In this document: positions 1-8,389 of the stretch, piece by piece
Numbering within the stretch: position 1 is the stretch's first letter
Layout: every line of letters starts with the position of its first letter
Assembly: GCA_002385745.1 (NCBI GenBank)
Contig: DGEC01000103.1
Location: 1-43,252, forward strand
Origin: Firmicutes bacterium UBA3936
GTDB lineage: Bacteria; Bacillota; Dethiobacteria; Dethiobacterales; Dethiobacteraceae
Length of the DNA: 43,252 bases
Direction of reading: 5' to 3'
Translations under genes and position numbers: made by a program
Notes under the pieces: generated by a model
Databases searched by the model: none
What the model saw: only the letters and a program-made list of their open reading frames with translations
Told to the model about the DNA's origin: nothing

Positions 1-47
1 GCAATAAAACTTGCAATTAACCTGGCCAAGAGCAAGAACCGAAATAA

Positions 48-76
48 TTGCCCAATACACCTGTTTCATATATAAT
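48..76 (+). promoter_or_regulatory. Candidate sigma-A promoter for the REC-GGDEF gene
   Basis: A TTGCCC hexamer at 48-53 is followed after exactly 17 bases by a perfect TATAAT at 71-76. This places a transcript start near 83 and a leader of about 40 bases before the ATG at 124. The -35 box matches the consensus at four of six positions. This is a sequence match only, with no experimental support. Confidence 0.5.
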
Positions 77-123
77 TAAATTGACTATATTTGTTTTTTC
101 CTTTGTTACAGGGAGAGAGCAAA

Positions 124-1050
124 ATGCTCAAAAAAAAGATATTGGTGATTGACGATACCGAGTTTATGACCAAACTGATTTCCGATACCCTGACAGAGGC
201 AGGCTATGTTGTTGTGACTGCCTCGGACGGGTACCAGGGACTGGAAAAGGTTGGAACGGAAAAACCGGATCTTGTTATACTTGATATTGTTATGCCCGGG
301 ATTGACGGCTTTGAGGTTTGCAGGATTTTAAGAGAAGACGACAGAAACAACTTGATGCCTATTATTATGCTTACAGCCCAGGAAGATGAAGATGACAAGC
401 TGACCGGACTGGAGCTTGGGGCAGATGATTATATTATAAAGCCGTTTAACCACAGGGAACTGTTGAGCAGGGTCAGGAACACTCTAAAAAGAATAGACAG
501 GAACAGGTGGGCCAACCCGCTGACGGGACTGCGCGGGAATGTTGAGATTCAAATGGAAATAGACAAAAGAATAGCCGGAAATAAACTTTTTGCCGTGCTT
601 TACGCTGATATTGACAATTTTAAGTCTTACAATGATGCATACGGGTATGCGAGCGGGGACAGGGCCATTAAGGTAACTGCCGATATAATTGTTGAAAATG
701 TAAAAGCCCACGGCAATCCTGACGACTTTACCGGCCATATAGGCGGAGATGATTTTATTGTTATTTCAACTCCCGACAAGATTGAAACAATAGCAAAGGA
801 AATAATCAGCGACTTTGACAAAAGGGCAGTCGAACTTTATTCCAAAGAAGATGCACAAAGAGGATATGTTGTTACAAGCGACAGGCAGGGACAGCCTGTT
901 AAAGTTCCCTTGATAACCATCTCCCTGGCTATAGTAACCAACGAAGCAATAGAATTGACAAGCCACGGCCAGATTTCCGAGATTGCAACTGTCCTGAAAA
1001 ACAAGGCCAAAGCCATACTGAAAAGCACTTATACCATTTATGCGAAATAA
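124..1050 (+). CDS. Response regulator with GGDEF (diguanylate cyclase-like) output
   Basis: The protein has about 308 residues. Residues 1-120 form a CheY-like receiver with the acidic pair in VIDD, the phospho-acceptor Asp in LDIVMPG, a Thr in MLTA and the Lys in IKPF. A GGDEF domain follows, recognisable by NPLTGL, a YADIDNFKSYND stretch and the signature GGDDF. The fourth signature residue is Asp rather than Glu, and no RxxD inhibitory site precedes it, so cyclase activity and product inhibition are uncertain. The start is the ATG at 124 because GGGAGAG lies just upstream; the frame is open further upstream from a TTG at 91. It stands alone, transcribed away from the pilus operon, whose PilB carries a c-di-GMP-binding motif. 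I infer that it could supply or sense c-di-GMP for pilus control. Confidence 0.88.
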   Translation: MLKKKILVIDDTEFMTKLISDTLTEAGYVVVTASDGYQGLEKVGTEKPDLVILDIVMPGIDGFEVCRILREDDRNNLMPIIMLTAQEDEDDKLTGLELGADDYIIKPFNHRELLSRVRNTLKRIDRNRWANPLTGLRGNVEIQMEIDKRIAGNKLFAVLYADIDNFKSYNDAYGYASGDRAIKVTADIIVENVKAHGNPDDFTGHIGGDDFIVISTPDKIETIAKEIISDFDKRAVELYSKEDAQRGYVVTSDRQGQPVKVPLITISLAIVTNEAIELTSHGQISEIATVLKNKAKAILKSTYTIYAK

Positions 1051-1108
1051 TTAACACTTTCCGGACAAGTATACTTCAGTCTCCTGTCTCATGTTCAGTA
1101 TTTTCTTT

Positions 1109-1230
1109 ATCTACTACGGCGAGCATGGATTGACGTCCATGCTTCTTTTATTTCACTTGCTTTCTGAATATATAGTGGACAGGCGCAAATTAAAACTGCA
1201 CCTGCCGGAATTTTTATTTTCTACAGATAG
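1109..1230 (+). pseudogene. Decayed fragment of an S8 peptidase gene
   Basis: The frame at 1109-1171 encodes YYGEHGLTSMLLLFHLLSEY. This matches the His-box of the intact peptidase at 16199-17674 (SYGEHGLMSLLLLSHLPFEY) at 14 of 20 residues. After a small frameshift at about 1172 the similarity continues as SGQ..., then APAG.FIF, against NGQ..., APAANFI in the intact copy, and ends at a TAG at 1228-1230. Neither the Asp box nor the Ser box remains. The fragment lies beside a response regulator that is itself a paralogue of the regulator beside the intact peptidase. It is best read as a relic of a second regulator/peptidase locus. Confidence 0.75.
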
Positions 1231-1247
1231 GAACAGCAAATTAAAAT

Positions 1248-1272
1248 GCCGCAGGCAAAGTATGCCTGCAGC
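1248..1272 (-). terminator. Rho-independent terminator at the end of the pilus operon
   Basis: Ten-base arms (1248-1257 and 1263-1272, one G-U pair) enclose a five-base loop. On the minus strand the stem is followed by ATTTTAATTT. It lies 40 bases past the stop of the receiver-only regulator and would end the leftward pilus transcript. Confidence 0.7.
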
Positions 1273-1312
1273 ATCTTCGAAACAATTGCACATTAACGTT
1301 AGGACCCGGTAT

Positions 1313-1693
1313 TTAACACTCTTCTGTTACCAGGTCAAATTTCATAGATTGCAAACTGTTGACAATACCTCGTATAGACTTGCCTTTGCGAATAAAGTTT
1401 TCCGCCCCGCTATCCATTGCCTCCTTAACCTTATCTGAATCCCTGTTATCGTTCATAACTACGACTTTGACATGCGGAAACCTGCTTTTAATAAGTTTTG
1501 TCCCGATAACGCCGTCTATTACAGGCATGGAGATATCCATCAGAACAATATCAGGTTCTTCCTTGAGACATATTTCATATGCTTCCTGACCGTTGCCGGC
1601 TGTACCCACCACTTCAAATTCTTTGCTTTCTTCCAAAAGAACTTTGAGGCACTCGCTAATCAGGTTGTCATCATCAACAATTAACACCTTCAA
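1313..1693 (-). CDS. Receiver-only response regulator (NarL-type REC, no HTH)
   Basis: The protein is about 126 residues and consists only of a receiver domain. It has LIVDDD at the N-terminus, the phospho-acceptor Asp in VLMDISMP and a Lys in FIRKG. The conserved Ser/Thr switch residue appears to be Asn (VVVMND, against VVILSV in the paralogue at 15259-15909). The two receivers look about half identical by eye. The paralogue's LuxR HTH is absent here: the frame ends soon after the last receiver helix. I chose the TTG at 1693 because GGAGG at 1702-1706 is ideally spaced and the product then aligns with the paralogue's start; an ATG at 1717 is the alternative. It lies about 40 bases behind the PilX-like gene and is probably the last operon gene. 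It may be a stand-alone signalling receiver or a decaying regulator. Confidence 0.8.
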   Translation of the reverse strand: MKVLIVDDDNLISECLKVLLEESKEFEVVGTAGNGQEAYEICLKEEPDIVLMDISMPVIDGVIGTKLIKSRFPHVKVVVMNDNRDSDKVKEAMDSGAENFIRKGKSIRGIVNSLQSMKFDLVTEEC

Positions 1694-1736
1694 TACCTCC
1701 GCCTCCCTCGGACCCATAAATCAACTAAGGCAGTTT

Positions 1737-3122
1737 TTATCTCTCCGTCCAGCTCCGTATCTCCCAACCGGAATTTTCAGGCTTCAGGAAATGCGGCGGG
1801 TTGTCATACATCATCCTCGGGTCATAGGCATAGTTTTTTGCATACCCTGTTACTGTTACAATAGTTCCGCCAGACTGGTTGAATGTACCGACAGCCCCGC
1901 GGGTTTTCTGGATTATTGAGCCCCTGACGGTCAGGGTTCCTGCAGGGCTCGTTGGGTATCTATCATAATGGGTGTTTTTGAAGCTGCCCGTAATGGCCAT
2001 TATTGCCCCGTGTACGGTTATATTTCTCCTGGCGGAATCCGTATTGGGATTGTTGAACCAGCCACGCGTCAGAATGCCTATATCTTTTTGGGCCACCAGG
2101 CCCAGCATATCCTGCCCTGAACCTGTAACGGTAACAACTCCGGTAGTTTCATTTAATATAAAGCCTGTGTTCTGATAGGAGATGCCGTCCGTTGCCTCCG
2201 GCTGGTTGAAATTATAATTAGTAGGGTCGTATCCCGTTATATAAATGTCATTGCTGCTGGCTATGGTGAGCCTGCCGTTCAGCTTGCCTGAAACAAAGGC
2301 ATTGCCGGCGTTGATATCAAACATATTGCTGCTCATTGTCCCGTTGACATAGATAACTCCTTCAGAGGGGAGAGGCCTGGTAACGGGGCTGCTGTTTTTA
2401 TTCCTGATAGTAACCGTCCCGTTGGCGTTCAGCTTGATACTGGTCCGCCCGTTGTAAAGGTAGCCGTCATTTTGGGCGATGGTTTTTAGCTGGTTGTTGT
2501 TCGACGGAAAGGGAATTTTGGAAACTTTCGCATGTCCCTGCCTGAATTGCGGGTTGTTATAGTAACTGGGATTGTATTCCAGTCCCTCGGCGTAGGTTGC
2601 CCTGCCGTAAAATATGGGCGAACCTGCAATCCTCAGCGTTGAATTCGTATGATACGGCCCGTAGCACCTGTCACTGCTGGACCACCAGATGTTTTCCGGA
2701 TCGTCGTCGGAGAAATATACATATTCGGTAAAGGTCCGCCGGACAATAACCGCCTCAATTACCCGCTTGCTTGCCGGGTCGGCAAGCATCCAGCCGGTGG
2801 AGCGGACAATCACCCTGCCCGTTTCCTTTTGCACTTCTTCCAGGTAAAAGGCCCCCCTGGGTGCCGCATCGGGATAGAGCACGGGATTTTGCTCACTGCC
2901 AAGATTTAGTGTACCGCCTTCTTTGTTCATATACCAAAGATACTGGTGCAGGCCGGCTTCGGCAACATGCAGCGCGTTTATATCCTGTTCAAAGCCTATT
3001 ACGGTTTTGGTTTGGGAAGTGACCAGCGCCAAAGCCGCTCCGCCAAGCAGCATAACAACCAGCATAGCCATTATCACTGTTATCAGGGCTGTGCCCTTCT
3101 GGGAATTCAAGCTTGCCAGCAT
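1737..3122 (-). CDS. PilX-like large minor prepilin
   Basis: The protein has 461 residues. The N-terminus (SQKGTALITVIMAMLVVMLL) has a short leader, a Gly cleavage point and a hydrophobic helix. It lacks the Glu at mature position 5, as PilX/GspK-type subunits do. The rest is a large exported domain rich in Gly, Asn, Ser and Thr with repeated short beta-strand-like segments (for example VYVNGTM, VSGKLNG, TVHGAIM, TVRGSII), and a tail containing YDPRMMYDNPPHFL. This fits the PilX_N pilus-assembly proteins of monoderm bacteria. Its ATG overlaps the stop of the upstream prepilin gene by one base, and AAGGGGG provides the ribosome site. It would sit in the pilus tip or priming complex after PilD processing. 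Confidence 0.82.
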   Translation of the reverse strand: MLASLNSQKGTALITVIMAMLVVMLLGGAALALVTSQTKTVIGFEQDINALHVAEAGLHQYLWYMNKEGGTLNLGSEQNPVLYPDAAPRGAFYLEEVQKETGRVIVRSTGWMLADPASKRVIEAVIVRRTFTEYVYFSDDDPENIWWSSSDRCYGPYHTNSTLRIAGSPIFYGRATYAEGLEYNPSYYNNPQFRQGHAKVSKIPFPSNNNQLKTIAQNDGYLYNGRTSIKLNANGTVTIRNKNSSPVTRPLPSEGVIYVNGTMSSNMFDINAGNAFVSGKLNGRLTIASSNDIYITGYDPTNYNFNQPEATDGISYQNTGFILNETTGVVTVTGSGQDMLGLVAQKDIGILTRGWFNNPNTDSARRNITVHGAIMAITGSFKNTHYDRYPTSPAGTLTVRGSIIQKTRGAVGTFNQSGGTIVTVTGYAKNYAYDPRMMYDNPPHFLKPENSGWEIRSWTER

Positions 3123-3670
3123 TATTCCATAACCCCCTTGCTTCTTACCGTAATACTGGTATTTATGGATAAGGGGCTGTCAGCCAGGCGGTTGCCGGTG
3201 TCAAGCAAGGCTATTTCAATTTTGATGTTGCTGCCGTCTGCCGAAAATATCCGCGCGTCTTTAACATTTCTTGCCACAGTCGACCAGGAAGTGGGGGTTG
3301 CCCCTACATTTGCTTCCCCTCTTCTGATGCTGCCGTCATGAAAAAGCCTGTATTGTACAAACTGAATATTGCCGTCATTGTCGGCATCCGTATAGATATT
3401 CAGCTGCCTGCCGTTAGCCTCTATTTCAACGGCCTTTTTACGGCTGCCGTTGCCCAAAGTAACATCCTGAGCCTTTCTTATATCTCTTTCCATTCTCATT
3501 ATGGCAATGCGGGCATCATGAACCACATCGAATTCCGCTTCCGTCTGCCCGAAAACACGGTAGGAAAAGAAGAAAAAGGCATACGCACAGGCCAGTACAG
3601 CCGTCAATAAAGCGGCGACTATGACCAACTCTACCAATGTGACTCCGGAAGAATTTTTTATTTTCTCCAT
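3122..3670 (-). CDS. PilW/PulJ-like minor prepilin
   Basis: The protein has 182 residues and a class III prepilin signal. A short basic leader ends in Gly, then VTLVELVIVAALLTAVLACA with Glu at mature position 5. The segment EFDVVHDARIAIMRMERDIR after the helix is typical of PilW/PulJ-type minor subunits. The remainder is a small mixed domain. It is cleaved by the prepilin peptidase of the same operon and assembled at the pilus tip. It is translationally coupled (TAATG) to the PilX-like gene. Its own start has TAGGTGA upstream. Which named minor pilin it corresponds to cannot be decided from the sequence. Confidence 0.82.
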   Translation of the reverse strand: MEKIKNSSGVTLVELVIVAALLTAVLACAYAFFFFSYRVFGQTEAEFDVVHDARIAIMRMERDIRKAQDVTLGNGSRKKAVEIEANGRQLNIYTDADNDGNIQFVQYRLFHDGSIRRGEANVGATPTSWSTVARNVKDARIFSADGSNIKIEIALLDTGNRLADSPLSINTSITVRSKGVME

Positions 3671-3699
3671 ACAGTCACCTACTTTTAGAATACACCAAA

Positions 3700-4815
3700 C
3701 TATTCAAAATAACAAACTACGCTCTTAAAAGTTCCGGGGGCATCAAATGTACCGTCCCATTCATCATCTTCCCCCGCCGACAAATCGTAGCAGCCTTTGT
3801 ATGTATAATCAGATTCCACGTCCACGCTGTATGAACCGACAAAGCCTTCCCCAACGGGCCATAAGCCTTCTACCGGCATTCTGAGATTTCCGTTTTCATC
3901 CAAATCGGCGGCAGTAAAGGGTATTTCATAGATTAACGGTTCAGGATTGCCCACCGGGCTTTCCGGATCAACAAAGGGCGCCGTAATAGTCACTTTGCCG
4001 TTCATAACAAGCGGCTCTCCGTCCGTGTTTTTGAAGGCAATATAAAGCCGGCAGGGATATTCCAGCTCAAATTTGTCCGTGTATGTCGTACCTTCCTCTA
4101 CATTAAGCTGCCACTTCGGCCCCGCTCCCGGGTAAACTATCATCCCCAGGGCGGAAGGGTCTGCCGTGACCTGGTAATTGCCATTCGGCAAATCAACAAA
4201 ACTGGCAGTTCCCCTGGCAGAAGAATAAACAACTCTGGGTGGTATAGGCCCGCCTCCCAGGGAAACCTTGACATTTGAGACAGGAATATTTTCCGGCGGG
4301 TTCTCCGTATTCCAGCCGCGTACAAGGTAAGCCTTGATATTCCCCCCGGTAATGGGCGGCTGGGCGGACTCCCTGGTTGCCAGGGTTTCAATGGTTTTTG
4401 CAATGCCCCCCAGATTTCGCGGAGCAACCGTTACCCTGATGCTTTTATAATCCCAGCTTAAGTTGCCCCCGATAAAACCGTCCTCCTGCTCCTCCCAGTT
4501 AATCATTGTATAAATATCAAACTCTACACCGTTGATGTTCTCCACCCGGTATTGCGGGATGTCCCCCGCCGGGTCGCCGCCCAACGTGCCGATTTCACTA
4601 AATTCCAGGGAACGGATCTCTTCAACTGCTTCGTTGGCTAAACTTACTGCCATCATTTCCAGCCTGTTTTCGTCAGTTATCCGGGTAGCCAGGACAAAGG
4701 AGGAGGCCAATGCCGTAATAATAATCGCCAGGATAAACAAAGCGACAAGTATTTCAACCAGCGTAAAGCCTGCCTCATTATTGATCTTGTTTATAATGTT
4801 TTTTACTCTTTGCAT
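3700..4815 (-). CDS. PilV-like minor prepilin with Ig-like C-terminal domains
   Basis: The protein is about 371 residues. The leader ends in NNEAG and is followed by FTLVEILVALFILAIIITAL, with Glu at mature position 5. The first ~150 residues resemble PilV-type subunits (EAVEEIRSLEF motif). From about residue 160 comes a stretch like a carboxypeptidase regulatory or SpaA-type beta-sandwich (NVKVSLGGG, SARGTASFVDLPNGNYQV), then a second beta-rich part. Such folds are common in surface adhesins, so a tip-adhesin role is a reasonable inference. I chose the ATG at 4815 because GGGGGCGGG lies just upstream; an in-frame ATG at 4833 is the alternative. It lies between pilO and the PilW/PulJ-like gene. 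Confidence 0.8.
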   Translation of the reverse strand: MQRVKNIINKINNEAGFTLVEILVALFILAIIITALASSFVLATRITDENRLEMMAVSLANEAVEEIRSLEFSEIGTLGGDPAGDIPQYRVENINGVEFDIYTMINWEEQEDGFIGGNLSWDYKSIRVTVAPRNLGGIAKTIETLATRESAQPPITGGNIKAYLVRGWNTENPPENIPVSNVKVSLGGGPIPPRVVYSSARGTASFVDLPNGNYQVTADPSALGMIVYPGAGPKWQLNVEEGTTYTDKFELEYPCRLYIAFKNTDGEPLVMNGKVTITAPFVDPESPVGNPEPLIYEIPFTAADLDENGNLRMPVEGLWPVGEGFVGSYSVDVESDYTYKGCYDLSAGEDDEWDGTFDAPGTFKSVVCYFE

Positions 4816-4846
4816 AGTAACACCCGCCCCCATTCAGGTATGCAGG

Positions 4847-5518
4847 TTAAAAAATATTCTCCTTGCTGTAATTTCCGTCCAGGAAATGATATTCCTTGGG
4901 GAATTCTTCTTCATAGCCGCAGGAATAGAAGGTCAGAACCAATTGCACTTCAAGAGATTTTTGGTTTTCGCTGATAATGGCCAAATCTTCCTGACCGGCT
5001 CCCACCGTATAATAGCCGCGCAAGGGATTGCCATCAGCGGGCCCCGCGGCAATATCCAGCGATTGCACAGTAGTGAAATACCTGCCCTGCTCAAGCTCGC
5101 CAAGCAGCCTTTTCAGCGCCCGGTAGTTGGTGTTTAGCGTCAGCATGACGCTGCCTGCTTCATATACACTGTCTTCAGCAGCAATAACATCGAAGAATGT
5201 CACCTGCTCCTTTATCCCGAGCCGGGCAATGACTTCCTCAAGATAGATAAGGACTTCGGGCTGGTCCCAGACTCGCAAAAGATCGGGATGATTTTCCTCG
5301 ACTTGTTGCTGCAGGTTTTCTATTTGTTTTTCCAGGCTTTCTACCAGGATTTTTGTCTGCTTTGCCGATTCCAGTTCATAAGCCAGTTTGTCCGACTGCT
5401 CTTTCAATATTTTTAGCTCGCTTTGCACCGGCATATAATAGTATACTAAAAACAGTGCGGCAATGGCTATAATAAGCGCGCCGGACAACATTACCTGCTC
5501 TCTTTTGGAAAGCTTCAT
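4847..5518 (-). CDS. pilO: PilO-like inner-membrane pilus alignment protein
   Basis: The protein has 223 residues. Its architecture is a short cytoplasmic start, one membrane helix (about residues 10-28), a long coiled coil (about 30-75) and a small alpha/beta ferredoxin-like domain. This is the PilO layout. PilO pairs with PilN to link the cytoplasmic PilM ring to the pilus base. The start ATG overlaps the pilN stop by four bases (ATGA), which implies coupled translation. Sequence similarity within PilO is always weak, so the call rests on architecture and on the pilM-pilN-pilO order. Confidence 0.8.
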   Translation of the reverse strand: MKLSKREQVMLSGALIIAIAALFLVYYYMPVQSELKILKEQSDKLAYELESAKQTKILVESLEKQIENLQQQVEENHPDLLRVWDQPEVLIYLEEVIARLGIKEQVTFFDVIAAEDSVYEAGSVMLTLNTNYRALKRLLGELEQGRYFTTVQSLDIAAGPADGNPLRGYYTVGAGQEDLAIISENQKSLEVQLVLTFYSCGYEEEFPKEYHFLDGNYSKENIF

Positions 5519-6084
5519 CTGCCTGCCGCCTCCTCTCCCCCGGCCGGCAATTCTTTTTCAGAAATAGTCAGATGCAGTGAAAATCTGTAGCTTTCTGCGT
5601 TATTTTCACTCTGACCTTCCCTATGAGCGCTCCTGAAAACAACACTGTCTACATATTCAACTTCTTGCATTTTAACATGGAACTGTGCTATTTCCCTGTA
5701 GGCCGGCGCCGTCCCCTCGATATCCAATATTTCAGCGGAAAATGACAGTTTTTCTATATTTATGTTTTGGGGGATATTTGCTTCGATGTCGTTTAAAATA
5801 TGGGCAACCGGCAGGTACCGGGCCTTTATATCGGTAAAAACATTGTCAATTTCCGTTAAGCGTTTAACCTGGTTTTGCAGTTTTTCGGCCAAAACTTCAA
5901 TTTCGCTGTAAGAAGCAAGCTCTATTGTCAACTGGTCAATTTTGTTGCGTAAAATGAATTTCTGGCAAAGCGGCAGCCCCACACCTCCTAAAGCTACAGC
6001 AAGGATGCAAAGGGCTATTATCAGTATCCTGCTGCCGGACAGCTGCGGGCCTTTTTGCGGCAATAAATTCAGATCTGTTTTCAT
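5515..6084 (-). CDS. pilN: PilN-like membrane pilus assembly protein
   Basis: The protein has 189 residues. The N-terminus begins MKTDLNLLPQK, which is the PilN motif that docks into PilM. A membrane helix follows (about residues 20-40), then a coiled coil and a small alpha/beta domain with the SFSAEILDIEGTAPAY stretch typical of PilN. It starts one base after the pilM stop, with a GGGAGGGCAGG ribosome site inside pilM, and overlaps pilO. It forms the membrane alignment complex with PilM and PilO. Confidence 0.85.
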   Translation of the reverse strand: MKTDLNLLPQKGPQLSGSRILIIALCILAVALGGVGLPLCQKFILRNKIDQLTIELASYSEIEVLAEKLQNQVKRLTEIDNVFTDIKARYLPVAHILNDIEANIPQNINIEKLSFSAEILDIEGTAPAYREIAQFHVKMQEVEYVDSVVFRSAHREGQSENNAESYRFSLHLTISEKELPAGGEEAAGR

Positions 6085-6085
6085 G

Positions 6086-7174
6086 CTACCTGCCCTCCCT
6101 CAGCGTAGCTCCTATGGCATGGGGAAGAATATTTACCGTATCTCCAAGTCCGCTGCCATATCTTAACGGGTGCAGCAACTCGGCAACGGGAGAAACACTT
6201 GCCGACAGGCGTTCCTTCATATAGCCGGTCAGTCCCGGCAGCAGGCTGCCGCCGCCCAGCATGTAAATCTTGTCCACGTTTTCCCGGTTCGTGCGGTTTT
6301 TAAAAAATTCAAGCGTTCTCTCCAGGTCTGTAATGACCAAATCTATGCTGTTTTTAATGTGGCGGCTGAGGGAACTCTGCTTGTCGCCCAGAAAAAAGTT
6401 TGTTTTCTTTTTGTATTCTTCCGCCTCGACAATATCCATTTCACCCTTTTCCGCTATCAACTCGGTTAAGTAGTTGCTGCCGCTTGTTATTGTTTTGTAA
6501 ACGTAGTAATTATTGTCTTTGAGAATAACAATTTGCGTAATGCGGGCACCAAAGTCTACCAGGCAGATATTATCCTTTTTCCCGGCCGCAGCCCACTGGG
6601 CAATTTTCCCCACAGTGTTTTGCATGATATCAATATAGGTTACCTTCAACCCTGCCCGGCCCAGCGTAGAAATGTATGAATCAACCAAACTCTTCGGCAC
6701 TGCCGCCGCCAGAACCCTCACCTGCGGCGGCGCACCGCCGCCTGCCGGCAGGTATTCAAGCAGCCTGTAATCAATGAGATACTCATCGGGAGACAGGGCA
6801 AGGTAGCTTGTCAGCTCCTGCCTGATATTTTCCATAATCTGCTGTTCGTTGAGTTGCGGGAGTTTAATTTCCCGCACAACGGCTTCACCGCTGGAAAGGC
6901 ACAAAGCACAGCTTCTACCCTTTATGCCGTGATTTTTCAGTGTTCTTTTAATGAATCCGGCAAAGGATGCCGGCGCTTCAATTTTGCCCATATTGACCAT
7001 GCCGTGGGGAATATCTTCCGCACACCATTTTTTTATTGTGCCGTTCTTTTTCATTTGCACGATTTTGATCATCCTAGAACCAATATCAACGCCGATAATT
7101 GGCAACTGCTCTATTTTTCTCTCCTGCAGCAGCTTTTCATATTTCAAAACGGTGCGATCTTTTTTACCCTTCAT
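6086..7174 (-). CDS. pilM: PilM, actin-like ATPase of the pilus alignment complex
   Basis: The protein has 362 residues. It shows the actin/FtsA-like fold: IIGVDIGSRMIKIVQ is phosphate loop 1, VDFGARITQIVIL phosphate loop 2 and MLGGGSLLPGLTGYM the adenosine motif. It is cytoplasmic and binds the PilN N-terminus. It carries an extra basic stretch of about 25 residues before the first strand. The start ATG at 7174 has GGAGGACAGCAT before it. It is followed without a gap by pilN and pilO, the order conserved across type IV pilus systems. Confidence 0.9.
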   Translation of the reverse strand: MKGKKDRTVLKYEKLLQERKIEQLPIIGVDIGSRMIKIVQMKKNGTIKKWCAEDIPHGMVNMGKIEAPASFAGFIKRTLKNHGIKGRSCALCLSSGEAVVREIKLPQLNEQQIMENIRQELTSYLALSPDEYLIDYRLLEYLPAGGGAPPQVRVLAAAVPKSLVDSYISTLGRAGLKVTYIDIMQNTVGKIAQWAAAGKKDNICLVDFGARITQIVILKDNNYYVYKTITSGSNYLTELIAEKGEMDIVEAEEYKKKTNFFLGDKQSSLSRHIKNSIDLVITDLERTLEFFKNRTNRENVDKIYMLGGGSLLPGLTGYMKERLSASVSPVAELLHPLRYGSGLGDTVNILPHAIGATLREGR

Positions 7175-7198
7175 ATGCTGTCCTCCAAAATATCCTCT

Positions 7199-7966
7199 TT
7201 AAGTCCTGACAAACAGCCGCATATAGAAAGAAATGATTTCATTAAAGTATAAAGCCGCTGTTATAGCTCCCGCCGCAATAAACGGCCCAAAGGGCAGGTA
7301 CTGTCCTTTCTTCAGCCTGCCTGCCAGAAGCAGCAGCAAAACAATTGCTGACGCGTAGTAAAAGGCCATCATCAGGGTGAGGAGAATTCTCTCAAAACCC
7401 AAATACAACCCGCAAACGGCGGCCAGCTTGATATCGCCTCCACCCATGCCTTCTTTTTTCAGAATCCAAACCGATAAATACCCCAAAAGCAGCAGTATCC
7501 CGCCCCCGGCTGCAAATCCCAGCAAGGCCTGCCGCCAGGAAACAGTCTGCCCGGCCAGCAAAAAAAGCAAACCAGCGGCTCCCAGAAAAATATTGAGCGC
7601 ATCGGGAATAATCATGTGCTCCAAATCAATAAAGGACGCCGCCACCAGCACGGCCGCCAGCACTGCATAAGCCAAGGCGCTAAAAGACAGGCCGTACTTG
7701 CGGTAGACAAGGATAAACAATACTGAAACCAGGATTTCTACCAGCGGGTACCTTGCGGAAATCTTTTCCCCGCAGTGGCGGCACTTGCCCCGCAAAAGCA
7801 AATAGCTGATGACGGGAATTAAGTCAAGAGGAGAGAGCCGCTTTTGGCAGCGGGGGCAGCGGGAGGGGGGGAATACTATTGATTCCCCCTCCGGAATTCT
7901 GACAATGCAGACGTTTATAAAGCTGCCTATTAACAGACCCAAAATTCCCACAACGATATATTCCAG
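7199..7966 (-). CDS. pilD: Prepilin peptidase/methylase PilD
   Basis: This membrane protein cleaves prepilin leaders after Gly and N-methylates the new N-terminus. The N-terminal methylase part has GSFINV and two zinc-type pairs, CPRC and CRHC. The catalytic aspartates are in SFIDLEHMIIPD and GMGGGDIKL. About seven to eight hydrophobic segments follow. The start is uncertain because there is no ATG in frame. A CTG at 7966 lies eight bases from AGGGAG (7975-7980) and restores the expected LEYIVVGILGLLIGSF beginning; the GTG at 7951 is the conventional alternative but has only a weak ribosome site. It processes the four prepilins of this operon. Confidence 0.88.
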   Translation of the reverse strand: MEYIVVGILGLLIGSFINVCIVRIPEGESIVFPPSRCPRCQKRLSPLDLIPVISYLLLRGKCRHCGEKISARYPLVEILVSVLFILVYRKYGLSFSALAYAVLAAVLVAASFIDLEHMIIPDALNIFLGAAGLLFLLAGQTVSWRQALLGFAAGGGILLLLGYLSVWILKKEGMGGGDIKLAAVCGLYLGFERILLTLMMAFYYASAIVLLLLLAGRLKKGQYLPFGPFIAAGAITAALYFNEIISFYMRLFVRT

Positions 7967-8020
7967 ATTAATCGCTCCCTCTGCACTAGCAAAATGCTGT
8001 TCTTCATTAACTTTATCGGA

Positions 8021-8389
8021 CTACAGTATGTCTATATACGCATTCCCTTCGCCATCCACTTTAATTACGACAATCTTATTATCCGGGAAACTGTCAGGAG
8101 TCTGAAGTATGTCTTCTACATCTTCATATTTGAATATCGTCTGGCCGCTAATGGACGTAGTGTCGCTTGGTGTAAGTTCAGTACCGCCTTGCACCTTTAC
8201 CTTTGCATTATAAATATTAATTTCACTGGCCAGCGCGCGGGCGTTGGCAATTTCCTTCGTTCTCTTTGCCTCATCAAGATTTTCCAGAACCTTAGGGACA
8301 ATCAGCAGCGCCAGAAGCCCCAGAATGGCAATAACAATAATCAGCTCCACCAACGAAAAACCTTTTTGATTCTTCTTAATCTTCACCAC
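8021..8389 (-). CDS. Major type IV pilin / GspG-like prepilin
   Basis: The product is about 123 residues. A basic leader (VKIKKNQKG) precedes FSLVELIIVIAILGLLALLIVP, with Glu at mature position 5, then a helix (EAKRTKEIANARALASEINIYN) and a short C-terminal domain. The simple size and near-consensus N-terminus suggest the main pilus subunit. A longer in-frame start at 8488 would give a 43-residue leader. I chose the GTG at 8389 because AAAAGGAG lies seven bases upstream; the next GTG at 8386 is also possible. The 95 bases behind pilC leave room for its own promoter, but I see no clear boxes. Confidence 0.85.
   Translation of the reverse strand: MVKIKKNQKGFSLVELIIVIAILGLLALLIVPKVLENLDEAKRTKEIANARALASEINIYNAKVKVQGGTELTPSDTTSISGQTIFKYEDVEDILQTPDSFPDNKIVVIKVDGEGNAYIDIL

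Noticed and set aside
1091..1438. 115-residue open frame on the plus strand
   Set aside because: Only its first part resembles the S8 peptidase; the rest runs across the terminator and the receiver gene on the other strand. It is a pseudogene relic, not a gene.
4532..5137. 201-residue plus-strand open frame
   Set aside because: It overlaps the PilV-like and PilO genes in antisense and has low-complexity composition and no ribosome site.
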